NCBI GenBank assembly: GCA_002633025.1
Contig: NMRB01001079.1
Coordinates: forward strand, 100,973 to 164,972
Origin: Notospermus geniculatus
Lineage: Eukaryota > Nemertea > Pilidiophora > Heteronemertea > Lineidae
Reading direction: 5' to 3'
Length of the DNA stretch: 64,000 bases
Below are positions 41,036 through 52,600 of this stretch, one piece after another. Made by a program: the position numbers and the translations under genes. Under the pieces are notes generated by a model. It was given only the letters and a program-made list of their open reading frames with translations. It was not told the origin of the DNA and did no database searches. Position 1 is the first letter of the stretch. Each line of letters begins with the position of its first letter.

Positions 41036-41224
41036 GAGTAGAACCTCACCTAACGGACACCTCAATACAGTGGACACCTCAAGATTACGGACGGGTTTTT
41101 CCAGTCCTGAATTTTCCAAAGAATGGTGTTCGTTATTGATGGGAGTTTCAATACTGCGGACACCTCACTATTACGGACAGCTGAGCTCAGTCCCAAGGGT
41201 GTCCGCAATAGTGAGGTTCTACTG
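41036..41224. repeat. Tigger/pogo-type MITE
   Basis: GAGTAGAACCTCACCTAACG at one end and ..CAATAGTGAGGTTCTACTG at the other, with TA flanks. GGACACCTC repeats run inside. The AGTAGAACCTC terminus is that of pogo/Tigger-like elements (family knowledge). Confidence 0.75.
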
Positions 41225-41226
41225 TA

Positions 41227-42356
41227 GATGTATATCATGTTTTAAATTGGTATTGAGTAACGGTTGAATACACACAAATATTAGGTCTACATCCATAGAA
41301 CTAGCACACAAAGCGTATTTTGAAAGTTTTATTTGACATTTCATTCGATACATGTATCGCGTTCTAGCGTAGGGGAAACCAGAGAAAAGTGGAACACAGA
41401 GCAACGGAAAACAGGCCCAGCTGAGTTATGTTGTTGGGGCCATCTATCTGGAACTGCGTACATAAGAAGCTTTTGAAGTGATGCAATGTGCCGGGAAATT
41501 AGGTGGGCATTTACTTTTGACTAAGGGTGTACTATCCATCCAGTCACAACAGCAGATGGGCCTATTTATTATGACGAATACCGCGCAAATGAGGTAATCT
41601 TAAGTTATGCCGTTTTACAATTCATTATATAATCGTCTCAACAAAGGCAGTGCGATCGGGATACATGTTTAAGGTCGATCTATACCCATTGGGTGCCGCC
41701 GAACTGCCCAACTTAAACGCGTGATAATTCATTGATAATAATGATTACAAAAACATTTCTGGTAAGGTACGTTAGGTATGAAGCATCTAAGTGAACTTTC
41801 ACCCTAAATAATTGGATCCTATTTCCGGATTGCCGAGAAAAATGACTTTGTTGGAAAGGCCGAAAAAATTTCCTTGAGCAATTTTACGTCAGCATGCTAT
41901 GTCGCATCGAAGCAAACTCTGTTGGAAAAGACGCAGCCATACCTAGCGCATGTCGGTATAANGCTTAAACAAGTCCAAGTTAGACAGGCGAAAAACACCT
42001 TTTATAAGTTCGGGCCTTAATGTTTAAATGCTTTTTAAGGAATCACGGGAGCCCTATATGGTCGTGCATGTGCATTGTTATCTGTTATGTGGCCTATCGA
42101 TGGCGTCCGTGTACCAGTTTCGTTTGGACCGAATTACGACTTGTTGATATAGTTCGAAACAAATACATGTATCAATAAAGGGCTACCTTACAAAGTTCGT
42201 CGTCGACTCGAGTTGGTTTATTATCCCTTTTGATCACCTAGGAAATTTATTTCTTTATTAACATAATTGGTACGGTCACGTCATTAGCCGCACTAGAGCT
42301 ACCCTGCATAAAGATTATACAATGTGCGGAACAAGGAGGTGAAACGAAAGTAGTGG
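41227..42356. other. Nothing recognised (n at 41962)
   Basis: About 1.1 kb without an ORF, splice-flanked exon or clear repeat. Confidence 0.4.
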
Positions 42357-42459
42357 TAAAGGGCACATCCCACGCAACAAGGACATTCCATTAGATGAGC
42401 TAGGCTCAACCAGGAAGCCTCACTTCACAAAACCCAAAAGCGCGGGATATGCCCTTTTG
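42357..42459. repeat. Small MITE
   Basis: AAAGGGCACATCCCACGC and GCGGGATATGCCCTTTT form imperfect inverted ends about 100 bases apart. Confidence 0.6.
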
Positions 42460-42535
42460 AATAACCGCGCCCTGTTCAGGAGCAATATTTTAAATCTGAA
42501 GAGGGCGCGGCTTGAAGTATGTCCCATAGCATTTT

Positions 42536-42918
42536 TAAAGGGACTAGGAAAATTTTTTCAAGCTTCGATTATTACAAAATGCTAGTCTTTAATGGTAAAT
42601 TCCCACCGTCAATTCACTTTTTCAATTAAGTGTTAATTACTGGCACCCAGACAAATCAGTCATCACCACACCATGGAGCATTCACCACGTCACTGGGAAA
42701 CTATCGCTGTATGTATTGTATGGAGCGAGCTTGTACTCTATTATGTTGATTAGGTTCCCAGTGACGTGGTGAATGCTCCATGGTGTGGTGATAACTGATT
42801 TGTCTGGGTGCCAGTAATTAACACTTAATTGAAAATGTGAATTGACGGTGGGAATTTATCATGAAAGACTAGCATTTTGTAATAACCGAAGCTTGAAAAC
42901 ATTTTCCTAGTCCCTTTA
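42536..42918. repeat. Complete 383-bp hairpin MITE
   Basis: TAAAGGGACTAGGAAAATTT and complement; arms of about 170 bases, including TTCACCACGTCACTGGGAA. A half copy at 18840-18948 shows that the family is dispersed. Confidence 0.9.
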
Positions 42919-43147
42919 ACAGATGATGGATTGCTAAGACTGGAAGAACGTGACTGACAAAATCAAAATTTCTGGACGAAGTCTAAGGTTGCGAAAAATG
43001 AGTAGGTGGAGAGAAGAGAGTTTCATATCTGGTAACGAATCGTTCTGTTTCACTAATGTACAATTGATCGGCTTCAAATAGGACTGTGTAGTATTTTTGG
43101 AACTCAATTCTAAGTTGTTGCCTGTTCCTGACACTTGACGTGCCCAG

Positions 43148-44752
43148 GGGCCGTATGCGTAAAGCGGGTGATCCACTGTTGCGATTTTGGCTTGCGATGG
43201 GGTTGCGTTCCCTTGCGGTTACCTTATATGGCAATCGGAAGTCCTTATAAGGTAACCGCAAGGGAACGCAACCCCGTCTCAAGCCGAAATCGCAACAGTG
43301 GATCACCCGCTTAAGGCTTCCTTTACATTGAAGTATACGGTATACGCAAACGCCGGTGAACAATGGCTTCACGGTCGTGAATCCTCGGGAAGCCTTTGTT
43401 AATCGGTGTTTTCGTATACCGTATACTTCTAAGTAATGCCCGCTGTACACGATCCCTCAAAGTTGGATGAAAAAAACTTGTCCAAAAAGATTGATCGTGT
43501 ACGGCGGGAAATTGGATGAAATATTTTTCGTCAATCAAAGATTGATGGAATAGAGCCCGTCCTACTTTTGAATGACGAATTGATAAATTTGACCGTGTAC
43601 GGCGGGCGTGGATATTTATTGAATGATTAACCCTCCTGAATTAAAGTTTTCTTATTACGAATATTATTTTATGAATGGAGGTTATGCAATTGGATGGGTT
43701 TTGTAATGCCATTTTGTGAAAAATTGGATGAAAATGATTGACCGTGTATGGCGGGGCCCTTTACATAAAAATTTGACCAAAATGATTGACAGAAAAGTTT
43801 GATGAAAATGATTGATCGTGTACAGCGGCCATAAGAGAAGCCTTATTCCCGCTGTACACGAGCAATCATTTTCATCAAACTTTTTCGTCAGTCATTTTGG
43901 TCAAATTTTTTTGTATAGGGCCCCGCCATACACGGTCAAACATTTNGATCACCCGCTTAAGGCTTCCTTTACATTGAAGTATACGGTATACGCAAACGCC
44001 GGTGAACAATGGCTTCACGGTCGTGAATCCTCGGGAAGCCTTTGTTAATCGGTGTTTTCGTATACCGTATACTTCTAAGTAAGAGAAGCCTTATTCCCGC
44101 TGTACACGAGCAATCATTTTCATCAAACTTTTTCGTCAGTCATTTTGGTCAAATTTTTTTGTATAGGGCCCCGCCATACACGGTCAAACATTTTCATCCA
44201 ATTTTCACAAAATGGCATTACAAAACCTGTCCAGTTGCATAACCTCCATTCATAAAATGACATTCGTAATCAGAAAACTCTAATTCGGGAGGGTTAATTG
44301 TTCAATAAATATCCACGCCCGCCGTACACGGTAAAATTTTATCAATTCATCATTCAAAAATAGGACAGGTGTAGCAGTAAATAGTGTCCTCCTGTAAAAA
44401 GTGTCCACTTCTATTGTTGAATGACGGATTAAGCGGCATGGGTATAGAAACCAATTGTCAGAGATTAGAATGTAACAATAGGATCTTTTGTTCACCGGAC
44501 AGTTTTTCCCTAGGACATTCTTTCCCTTCACACCTGCTCTATTCCATCAATCTTTGATTGACCCATAATATTTCATCCAATTTCCCGCCGTACACAATCA
44601 ATCTTTTTGGTCAAGTTTTTTTTCATCCAACTTTGAGGGATCGTGTACACCGGGCATAAAACATAAAGTGGAAAATTTCCCTTATCTTTTGTTTGGAACA
44701 ATAGTTTAAGGGAAATTTTACACTTAAGATGTTTTATGCATACGGCCCCTGC
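43148..44752. mobile_element. Multi-layer nested palindromes (matryoshka MITE cluster)
   Basis: The outermost ends GGGGCCGTATGCGTAAA (43148) and TTTATGCATACGGCCCC (44752) enclose at least four other foldbacks: 43160-43313 (GCGGGTGATCCACTG arms), 43328-43432 (AAGTATACGGTATACG arms), a large palindrome 43437-44650 with repeated GTGTACGGCGGG and TTGGATGAAAATGATTGA motifs, and 44655-44740 (TAAAACATAAAGTGG arms). A segment of about 135 bases (about 43304-43437) is repeated exactly at 43947-44083, right after the n at 43946, so part of the layout may be an assembly artefact. Confidence 0.7.
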
Positions 44753-44755
44753 AAT

Positions 44756-45373
44756 GCAGAGGGAAATCTGACACAGATACTACAGGCCTATTTTAAGAAA
44801 GTGCCCTTATGAGGTAAGCCAGGTGATATTTGACATTAGGTTGTTCTTACATCAGAGACAACTGGGCCTGCATTACATGAAAGGTGAACGCAGTGTGTCC
44901 TTGTAATTTCTGAAGTGATTGAATGAAGGGAAGCGTCGCTTTTTACATTGTAGTTCCTGAAATAAGATGGCCCTCATAATTTGCATACAGCAATTGAGCC
45001 ATGCAGTGCTTGGCCAGACAGGAGTGAATGGCATCTGCATTCAACAGTTGATCAGCAGTTGACAGTCAGCCATGAGCTGAATTAAGTTGCGTCAAGGCAC
45101 TGTGCAGGCCTGGCTGAACTGATTATAATAACCACGATAACTAGCATGGTACCCGTGGCGAGCACATATTCACAGGATGCATGTGGCCAGAGGATGGCAT
45201 TTTGGTGGGCGACTGTGTGGGGGGAATATATTTGAAGGGGGCTAACTCCTTGGGCAATAATCTAGGCCTATGGGAAGCAGATGGCAGCAGTTTTATATGT
45301 TGAAGTTCCTGTTTTCTAATCACCCTGCATGGTTGAAGAAAATATTGGTGGGCATTGTAACCTGGTCCCGTCG
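44756..45373. other. Nothing recognised
   Basis: No coding or repeat signal stands out. Confidence 0.4.
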
Positions 45374-45424
45374 GTCACCGTTTAGATGGCGTTACAGACG
45401 CAGCGCCATCTAAACGGTGGCCAG
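45374..45424. repeat. Short hairpin
   Basis: CACCGTTTAGATGGCG and its complement around a 12-base loop. Confidence 0.7.
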
Positions 45425-45482
45425 CAGAACCTGGCTAGTGGGCATTGTAAATCGTTGGAAGTTTCTTCATGCATTTTATTCG

Positions 45483-45682
45483 CTAAGGGGTAAGAAAATA
45501 TGATGGCACCCACTTAAGGACCACCCCCATGTCATTCTCAACATTCCCTGTGAAAATGGTGCCATTTCGATCAGAAACCACGGAGGAGTTAGCGGTCGAA
45601 CTAAAAGTGCCACCGTCAATTATAATATAGATAATACCTGTAGGTCTGGTCAGATTTCCCTCTGCAGTGCTGGACACTTCAA
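45483..45682 (-). CDS. Candidate terminal coding exon of an unknown gene
   Basis: On the minus strand a pyrimidine-rich acceptor (TATTCCTAACAG|TT) at 45684-45683 opens 65 codons ending TAG at 45485-45483. AATAAA follows two bases later (45480-45475). The peptide has three N-glycosylation sequons (NLT, NSS, NGT) and IIYIIIDGGTFSSTANSSVV, suggesting an extracellular segment. No upstream exon was found on the minus strand, and I do not recognise the protein. A signal overlapping the stop this closely is unusual. Confidence 0.28.
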
Positions 45683-45767
45683 CTGTTAGGAATAGGCAAC
45701 AGGATAGGTTGCAGGATAATATCACTTGGGAAGAGAAAAAAGTCTAGTCCGCACTCTTCAAAGATCT

Positions 45768-45975
45768 GTGTCACTCTTTGGAACAGAACTAAAAGGACTT
45801 CGTGTTGATAACAAGTGGTATTAGAAATGAACTGAATACTAATTAGAAAGAATTGTGCGATTAGGCCGATCGAACTATTTCTACATGCGCGCCGGCAAGA
45901 TCCAAAATGGCGGCCTTCCACCTACGCTAGTGGTGAAATGAGGCACGATATTTCGCCGCTAGTGTCAAGTGTGTT
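45768..45975 (-). repeat. Inverted copy of the 14890-15115 LINE-end repeat
   Basis: It matches 14890-15115 in reverse complement, including CACTAGCGTAGGTGGAA and TTGATAACAAGTGGTATTAG. Confidence 0.75.
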
Positions 45976-45979
45976 ACCT

Positions 45980-47126
45980 TGAAAGGCGTGCTACATGACG
46001 TGGCGTCGTCATGTTTTGTTACTATTTATAGACTGACCGTGGAGCGCTATTGGGTTGATGTAACTTGGGGATTTCAGGTCGGCTCAGGGAAGAACAACAT
46101 TTTATAGTTTTGTTTTTCTTAACTCTTTTCAAGTTCTACATATTGAAGATAACCATTTCTTAACAATTTATGGTGAAAACATTCATTGTTGTTGTTAAAA
46201 TCTTTTTTGGCACTCAGTCCAAGTTACTCAGTCCATTTGGACTCGCTCCATAGAATGGATACTACCCCATTGCCTAGTGAGGAAAATACGAATTACATAT
46301 ATCATAAAATGCAAATTGGGGAAAGGTGAAAATCCCTCCTTACCTTTAGTACTCTTCCTTAAATCCAAAAGGTCAAATGCGAGATAGTGTACAAAGACTT
46401 GACTCAACGTTGTCTCAGTGAAACATCGACGACCGTTTCTCTTGGAGTGACTTGTAGGACACATCGTCTTGTGGTTTATCAATATTTAGTTGACGTAACT
46501 ATCATCTCACGTGATCTACGACTTGTTAAAGCAAATGGCTCGCGGGGGTTGTTGACAGTTTGTTGTTTGTTGACATGTCCTCAAATCAAGCGCCGTTTTT
46601 AGAAAAAGGCGAAAGAAGGATTTTATTTTAATGGGAAGTGCATTAGACAGCCAAACTTCGCAGGCGTATTCTGCAAAATCTGCCGCTTCGAAATATATGT
46701 ACATTTTGACCGACTGAATTTGAAAATGTCATTAACCCATTTTAACAAATTTTTGATGGAACCTCGTCCCAGGTGCACGTTCGCATATTTGCACAGGTTT
46801 TGCCTATGACTGGAGCACGGCTTTGCCTGTAGACTAGGTTCACTCTCTATGGGAGGTACTACTAAAAATCAAAACAAACCCTGCGAGCCATTCGCTTTAA
46901 TGTTGGTTCGCACACGGGCAGTGCACCTCATGGAAGTGGTGCGTAGGTCTGGGTCAAGACCGGGGCATGTTGAGATATTGAGGAAACTTGGGCACATACA
47001 GGGTTTATTCCAAGGGATGACTGGCAGGACTGGACGATTTGTAGCATGACGATGTGCCCAAATGAGATGTGACTTAAACATTGAATGACACATATCAGGA
47101 ATGTGAACACCCGTCCAGTAATACAG
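45980..47126. other. Nothing recognised
   Basis: Only short unsupported ORFs; no palindrome recognised. Confidence 0.4.
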
Positions 47127-47129
47127 GGC

Positions 47130-47284
47130 CCGGTTGCACAAAAGTTGAAAAGATAAAAGTCAGTTAATTTAACTTTTCCTGTTAAAATTCCTAACTTGGT
47201 GTTAACTTACAAAACATACATTTTGGGATACGTTAACGCCAAGATAAACTGACAGCGATTTTTAACTTTTGTGCAACCGGCCCC
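47130..47284. repeat. MITE, GGGCCCGGTTGCAC family
   Basis: GGGCCCGGTTGCACAAAAGT and its complement ending GTGCAACCGGCCCC. Relative of 2512-2667 with a diverged interior. Confidence 0.85.
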
Positions 47285-48410
47285 TGGATAATATTTTGTG
47301 TCATATGTAGGAGCAAATCTTCGATTGAAAGACAAATTATTCTCACCACATACATGTAAACCCACGCTTATCGTACAACCTAAGACTGACGCCCCAATAT
47401 TTCACGTGCATTTATATATCTTGTTATGTCCCGACTTTAGCCTGAATGAAGGAGAGCATGCAGTCATGGCAGTGACATAAAACCGCAGCCATCCTGACAG
47501 TATGGAAATGGCCATCTCAAGCTATGCCTACTCATGTTCATCTCTTGGATGGGGTCTTTTACTTGCTCTTGCACAAGATACAGGCACCACGGCTTACTGG
47601 GCGTGAATTCACATAGCCCGGGATGATTAATCCCGTATGAACCGGAAATCGACCCCACCCCCTCCTCGACAAAACCTTTCAGTCATTTTTCGTTTCTTCT
47701 TCAAATGACCACTATTCTACACCCCCCGTCACCCACTTGAGGCAANAGAAAGGGACTATTCATTCATTTTGGACTCAAGATGGGCGTATATATTATAAAC
47801 CAACTGAGATGGGCGAGGTGATTCATGTGAGAAACATTCTGAAGCCGCTTATTTGTCCAGCGAGCGGAGAATCGGCTATGGAAGTGTAGTCTTGTGAACA
47901 TGTTCACTCATTGGTAATCTTTTTGTCAACTGTATGGTACAACAACATTCCATAAAAGGGCGGACAACCCTTGTTACTCAACGTTTACTTATAGTACTTT
48001 TGTATTACTTTTATAAAATTCTTTCCTTTATCCTGTTCACTGGAGATTTACCTGTTTGTGCCAACAATTTGGCTGGACAATGATTAAATCCTTGACCACT
48101 ATTGTCCAATGCTCAATTCTTCTACCCGAAGGATTAGTGTCATTGGGAGTGGTATGTATAGGCAAGGTAGCTGGGACAGAAATCATTTAAATCTGTCATC
48201 TGTGCCCTGTATTATTTTTGAAGGGCTCTGTACGAGATTTGTCTTATTAGCTTCATAAAACTGTTCATGTATCGTTCAAAATGGTGGAATAATATGCTTA
48301 TTTGTAGCCCGTGCTTAAATTTTCGTTTGTTAGGTTAACATGGTTAAGAAATACAGTTAACCAAGTATACGAAAACTTACAGTAGGCCAGCAGCAGAGAC
48401 CAAAAAAGTG
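47285..48410. other. Nothing recognised (n at 47746)
   Basis: No gene. The left limit of the large transposon is somewhere in 48380-48430. Confidence 0.4.
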
Positions 48411-48429
48411 CTCTAGAAAAGGGAGATAC

Positions 48430-49165
48430 CCCTACCGGGGGTATAACAAGTTGAAATTGGTGTCAAAATGTAGCTTTTTATCTCTAGTTTTCAGAAATGA
48501 TGTTGTACTTTGGAAAAGTTGTGCACAACATGGTCATTTAACCCCTTCTTTGCCAAAACACCCCTTAAAATCTTACCCTTATAGGCCTTTACATTATTTA
48601 ATCCTGAGGCCATACATCAAGTCTAAACTTCATATGCTGCTGTTGTTTTGTTGTCAGTAGCATATAGATGCAATCCAAACCAATTTTAGTCGGGAAACAC
48701 ACTGTTTGGGGGGTCTGGAACCCCCCAAAAAACAAAATTCGGCCCTTTTTAGCAAATTTTTTCGGTACTTTCTCCTACTGGTTCCATGCAAGGCGGTATA
48801 ACAACTGGAAACTTGCTTGAAAATAACCGTCTTGATGTCCTCTTTCCAAACATATATGATTTGAATAGATATATGGCTTCAAAAGGTCAGATTAACCCCT
48901 TTTTTGCCGAAACACCCATAAAATCTAACGTTGGGTGAGCTTTCAATTATTTCATCCTGTGGATATGAAATCACGTTTAGACTACATATGCTTCAGGTTT
49001 TTTGTTGTCAGCAATATGTAAATGCAATTGAAACCAATTTTAGTGGGTACATACTATGTGTGTCGGGGGGGGGGGGGGTCCGTGACCCCCTCCCAAAAAG
49101 AAAATTTTGACCTTTTTTACTTTTTTTGTACTTTCTCGTTGTGATTTCATGCAAGGTGGAGGACG
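48430..49165 (+). repeat. Left compound terminal repeat: tandem ~355-bp units
   Basis: Successive units share GGTATAAC (48445, 48799), CCAATTTTAGT (48681, 49034) and CGTTTAGACTAC/TCTAAACTTC, giving a period of about 353-361 bases. Each ends in a G-run followed by a C-run (GGGGGGTCTGGAACCCCCC; 13 G at about 49067). A third unit begins at about 49125 and fades out. Confidence 0.8.
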
Positions 49166-49684
49166 TCTGGCAAGCAAGTTGTGTTGGTCTTTCGAAGGTT
49201 CTTGCAGCATTTTATAGGAATTGTACATTTGTAAATACATGTATAGTCTGGCTGGAAGTATCAGGTAGAGAAACATGTGGCATTGGCCTGATCATTTTCA
49301 ACACTAATGTTGGAAATGCCTCCCATAGAATTGTAGAAAGATAGATGGCAGCACTTAATGAGCACATTGTCTTTATAATCCCCTCATCATTTCAATAGAT
49401 TCAATATCAAATATGTCTCTTCTAATGCACTTTGAAGGTGCTCACTTGGGAATGTGAAGGTAAAAATTCTCCCCTGACCCACAGTGTTCATGTCTACATA
49501 GCAAAAACTGGTTGGGATGGTGTTGGAAAAAGTGATTCCCAATGACCCCTCCCCCCTCATTGAAATGTCAGAGGAAGTATATGGAATGCTAATTCCACAA
49601 AAATCTAAGATTTGACATCTCCCAGACCTCTGTATATTTTTGTCATTGATTTATTCAAAAACATTTCATAGGCTTTAATGAAGA

Positions 49685-52600
49685 ATGGAAGAAGATTTTG
49701 AACCTCCAAGGAAGAAACTTAAAACCAGTAATTGCGTCATCTGTGATCGGCCACTTTCTGAGGAAGCTGCAACCAAGAATCCGACACAAGATGGTATCTG
49801 CACAGTTTTGAATGCAGCACGGGTAAGGCAAGATGCAGTTTATGAAAGACTTTCTCCTCTTCAAGAAGAAATCTCTGCTGGTACATGTAACGTAAAAATA
49901 GCATACCACAGGCGTTGCAGAGCATCATATACAGCCAAGCGCAATGTACAACTTGTTGCAAGTCGAGAACCTTCGGAGCCATCCCCATCTACAAGCCAGA
50001 ATCGAAATGCCACTATGGGAACAAGACTTCGAAGATCAGAAACTGCTGTCTTTAATATCAGAACGCAATGTTTTGTGTGTGGTAAGTCATACAAACGCAA
50101 TGAAAAACTTACTCCTATATCAACTGGTACTGGTAGATCCACACGTGAAAACGTGCTCAGTGCAGCTGTGGAACGTCACGACGAGGAGATGAGGATCAGG
50201 ATGTTGGCATATACTGACCTTTTTGCATTCGATGCTAGTTACCATCGGTCTTGCTATGCGGCTTACATAAGTCGACGCAATATTCAGGCAGCAAGGACAA
50301 GGGCCGAACAAGAACAATTAGAGACACCATTTGAAAAGGGTTTCCGTCAATTCTGTGATGAACTGGAGAATGCCATTTTTTCCAATGAAAAGTCTGTGCT
50401 ACTGCTTTCTGAAATGAACTCGAGATTTGTTGAGATTTTGCAAACTCTTGGTGTATCAGACTCAGAGTCCTACAGATCGTGGAAATTGAAAGATAAATTG
50501 ATGAGTTATTTTGGTGACAGATTATTTTTCATACCCCAGTCTGGTAAATCTGACCTGATGTGTTCTCAGGAACTCACTCTGGGAGATGCCATAAAACGAG
50601 TTAACAACCTGCAACTCGAGAAATCAGAAGATGGTAGCATTGATTTTGTGAACAACGAGTCCGTTCTGAATGATTCTGCAATACTGCACAGAGCTGCAGG
50701 TGTTGTTCGCTCTTGTATAGCCAATGTATCATTCATTTCTGATTGCTACCCCTCTAGTGGAGAAATAGGAATTGCAAATTGTTCATCATTTGTTCCCACA
50801 CCACTCATTGACTTTATATCTTGGTGTACCTCACAGAGAGCATTTGAAAGTGCAATGAGCTTTACTGGTGATTGTGATTCAGAAAATCTATTGGAGGTCT
50901 TGGCAATCTGTCACCACATTATTGGTCTGAGTCATAACATTGCCACCCCTATCAGTTTTGGTCTTGGTATCCAAATGCACCACAAATTTGGAAGTCGTCA
51001 ATTGATAGAAGGGTTACATGAACTTGGCTATTCCATTTCATACGATGAGGTCAGGCGTTTCCTCACGTCGGTTGCAGAGAACGACCAACAACATGAGAGC
51101 ACTTACATTCCACGTGGAATCGTTGAGTTTAAAGCAGAGGACAAGAATACGATAGTAGACGCAGCCATTGATAACTTCGATCAGAATGAAGAAACACTTG
51201 ATGGCAAATCAACCACTCATGCTATGGCAGCCGTACTCTATCAGAGAACTGTGAGTGCAGATGTCATGCCGGGTGTCCCAAGGTCCAAGAACAGGGTTTT
51301 GGATGTTTCAAAATGCACAGATATCGAACTGTCTGTCTTCAACAAACCCCACCAACGAGCTGAACCACAGCGCACTACAGACAACTCTGTTTTCAGTGTC
51401 AGTAAAACAGATTCCTACAAACAAGGAGAGCTTCGAGATTTGGTGTGGAAAATCTGTCGAAATATTGATGGAATGGACGCTTTTCCGGCATGGTCAGGAT
51501 TCAATGCATTGGTCACCGAATCTGAAATTCCACTTGCCATTGTAAGATACTTGTCCTTCATCCAAGCACCTCCATCAGACTTCAATACTGTATACACAGC
51601 AATATTACAGTTGATTTCTATTGCTATGTCACGCGGCCAGTCCCATATTCTGATCACAGCAGACCTTGCAATTTACAGTAAGGCACAGCAGATACTCTGG
51701 GCAAAACAAGATTTGCAAGACCAAGTTACAATGAGGCTGGGTGGGATGCATCTCATCATGACCTTCCTTTCCAGCGTTGGAAAGTTGTACGGAGATGGCG
51801 GCCTTCTTGATATCCTCACGTCATCAGGTGTCTATGCCCCTGCCACTGCTCAGCTGATGATGCGAGGCAAACACTATGCAAGAGGTATTCGGGGAGTCAA
51901 AGTTGCCCATGAAGCAATGACGCACCTATTCATGTCGGCTGCAGGATCGTTTGCCAAAAAGAATGGTTTGCCTTGGATTGATGATGAAGTGAACACTCTT
52001 GCTGTTAAGCTTCATGATAGCATTCAGATGAGTGATGAAGGCAGTTGTTCTTCAATTTGCCAACAATTAGAGAACAGGATCTCAAGACTGACAGACACAC
52101 TCGAACAGTTCCGGTCCATTGGTAATAAGCAGTCATCCACTTTCAAGTACTGGGACAGTTTCCTCAAGGCTGGCGATGTTCTCCTACGCCTTGTCAGGGC
52201 AGACAAAGAGGCAGACTTCGAACTTCACCTTGATGCAGTGATGGAAACTGTTCCGTATTTCATTTTGGCTGACAGAACAAACTACGCCCGGTATACGCCT
52301 GTATACGTCTCGGAGATGCGACAGCTCGAAAGTAGGCAACCGCAAATGTACAGTTTTATGGCCGGAGGAGGTTTTGTTGTTCGTCGCTCCAAAAAGATGA
52401 AATTCAACAGTGTGCCCACTGACCAAGCCCTAGAACAGACCATCAACAGGGAGGCAAAGGGTAGTGGTGGCGTCATTGGCTTCACCCTCCGAAAAACAGC
52501 ACTCATGCGTTGGTTGCTAACACGACATGTGTCAGGAGTGTACTCAGATGCCTTTCAGCAACTCTACGACAACGCAGCTCATGTGCGGCTGCACAGTGAA

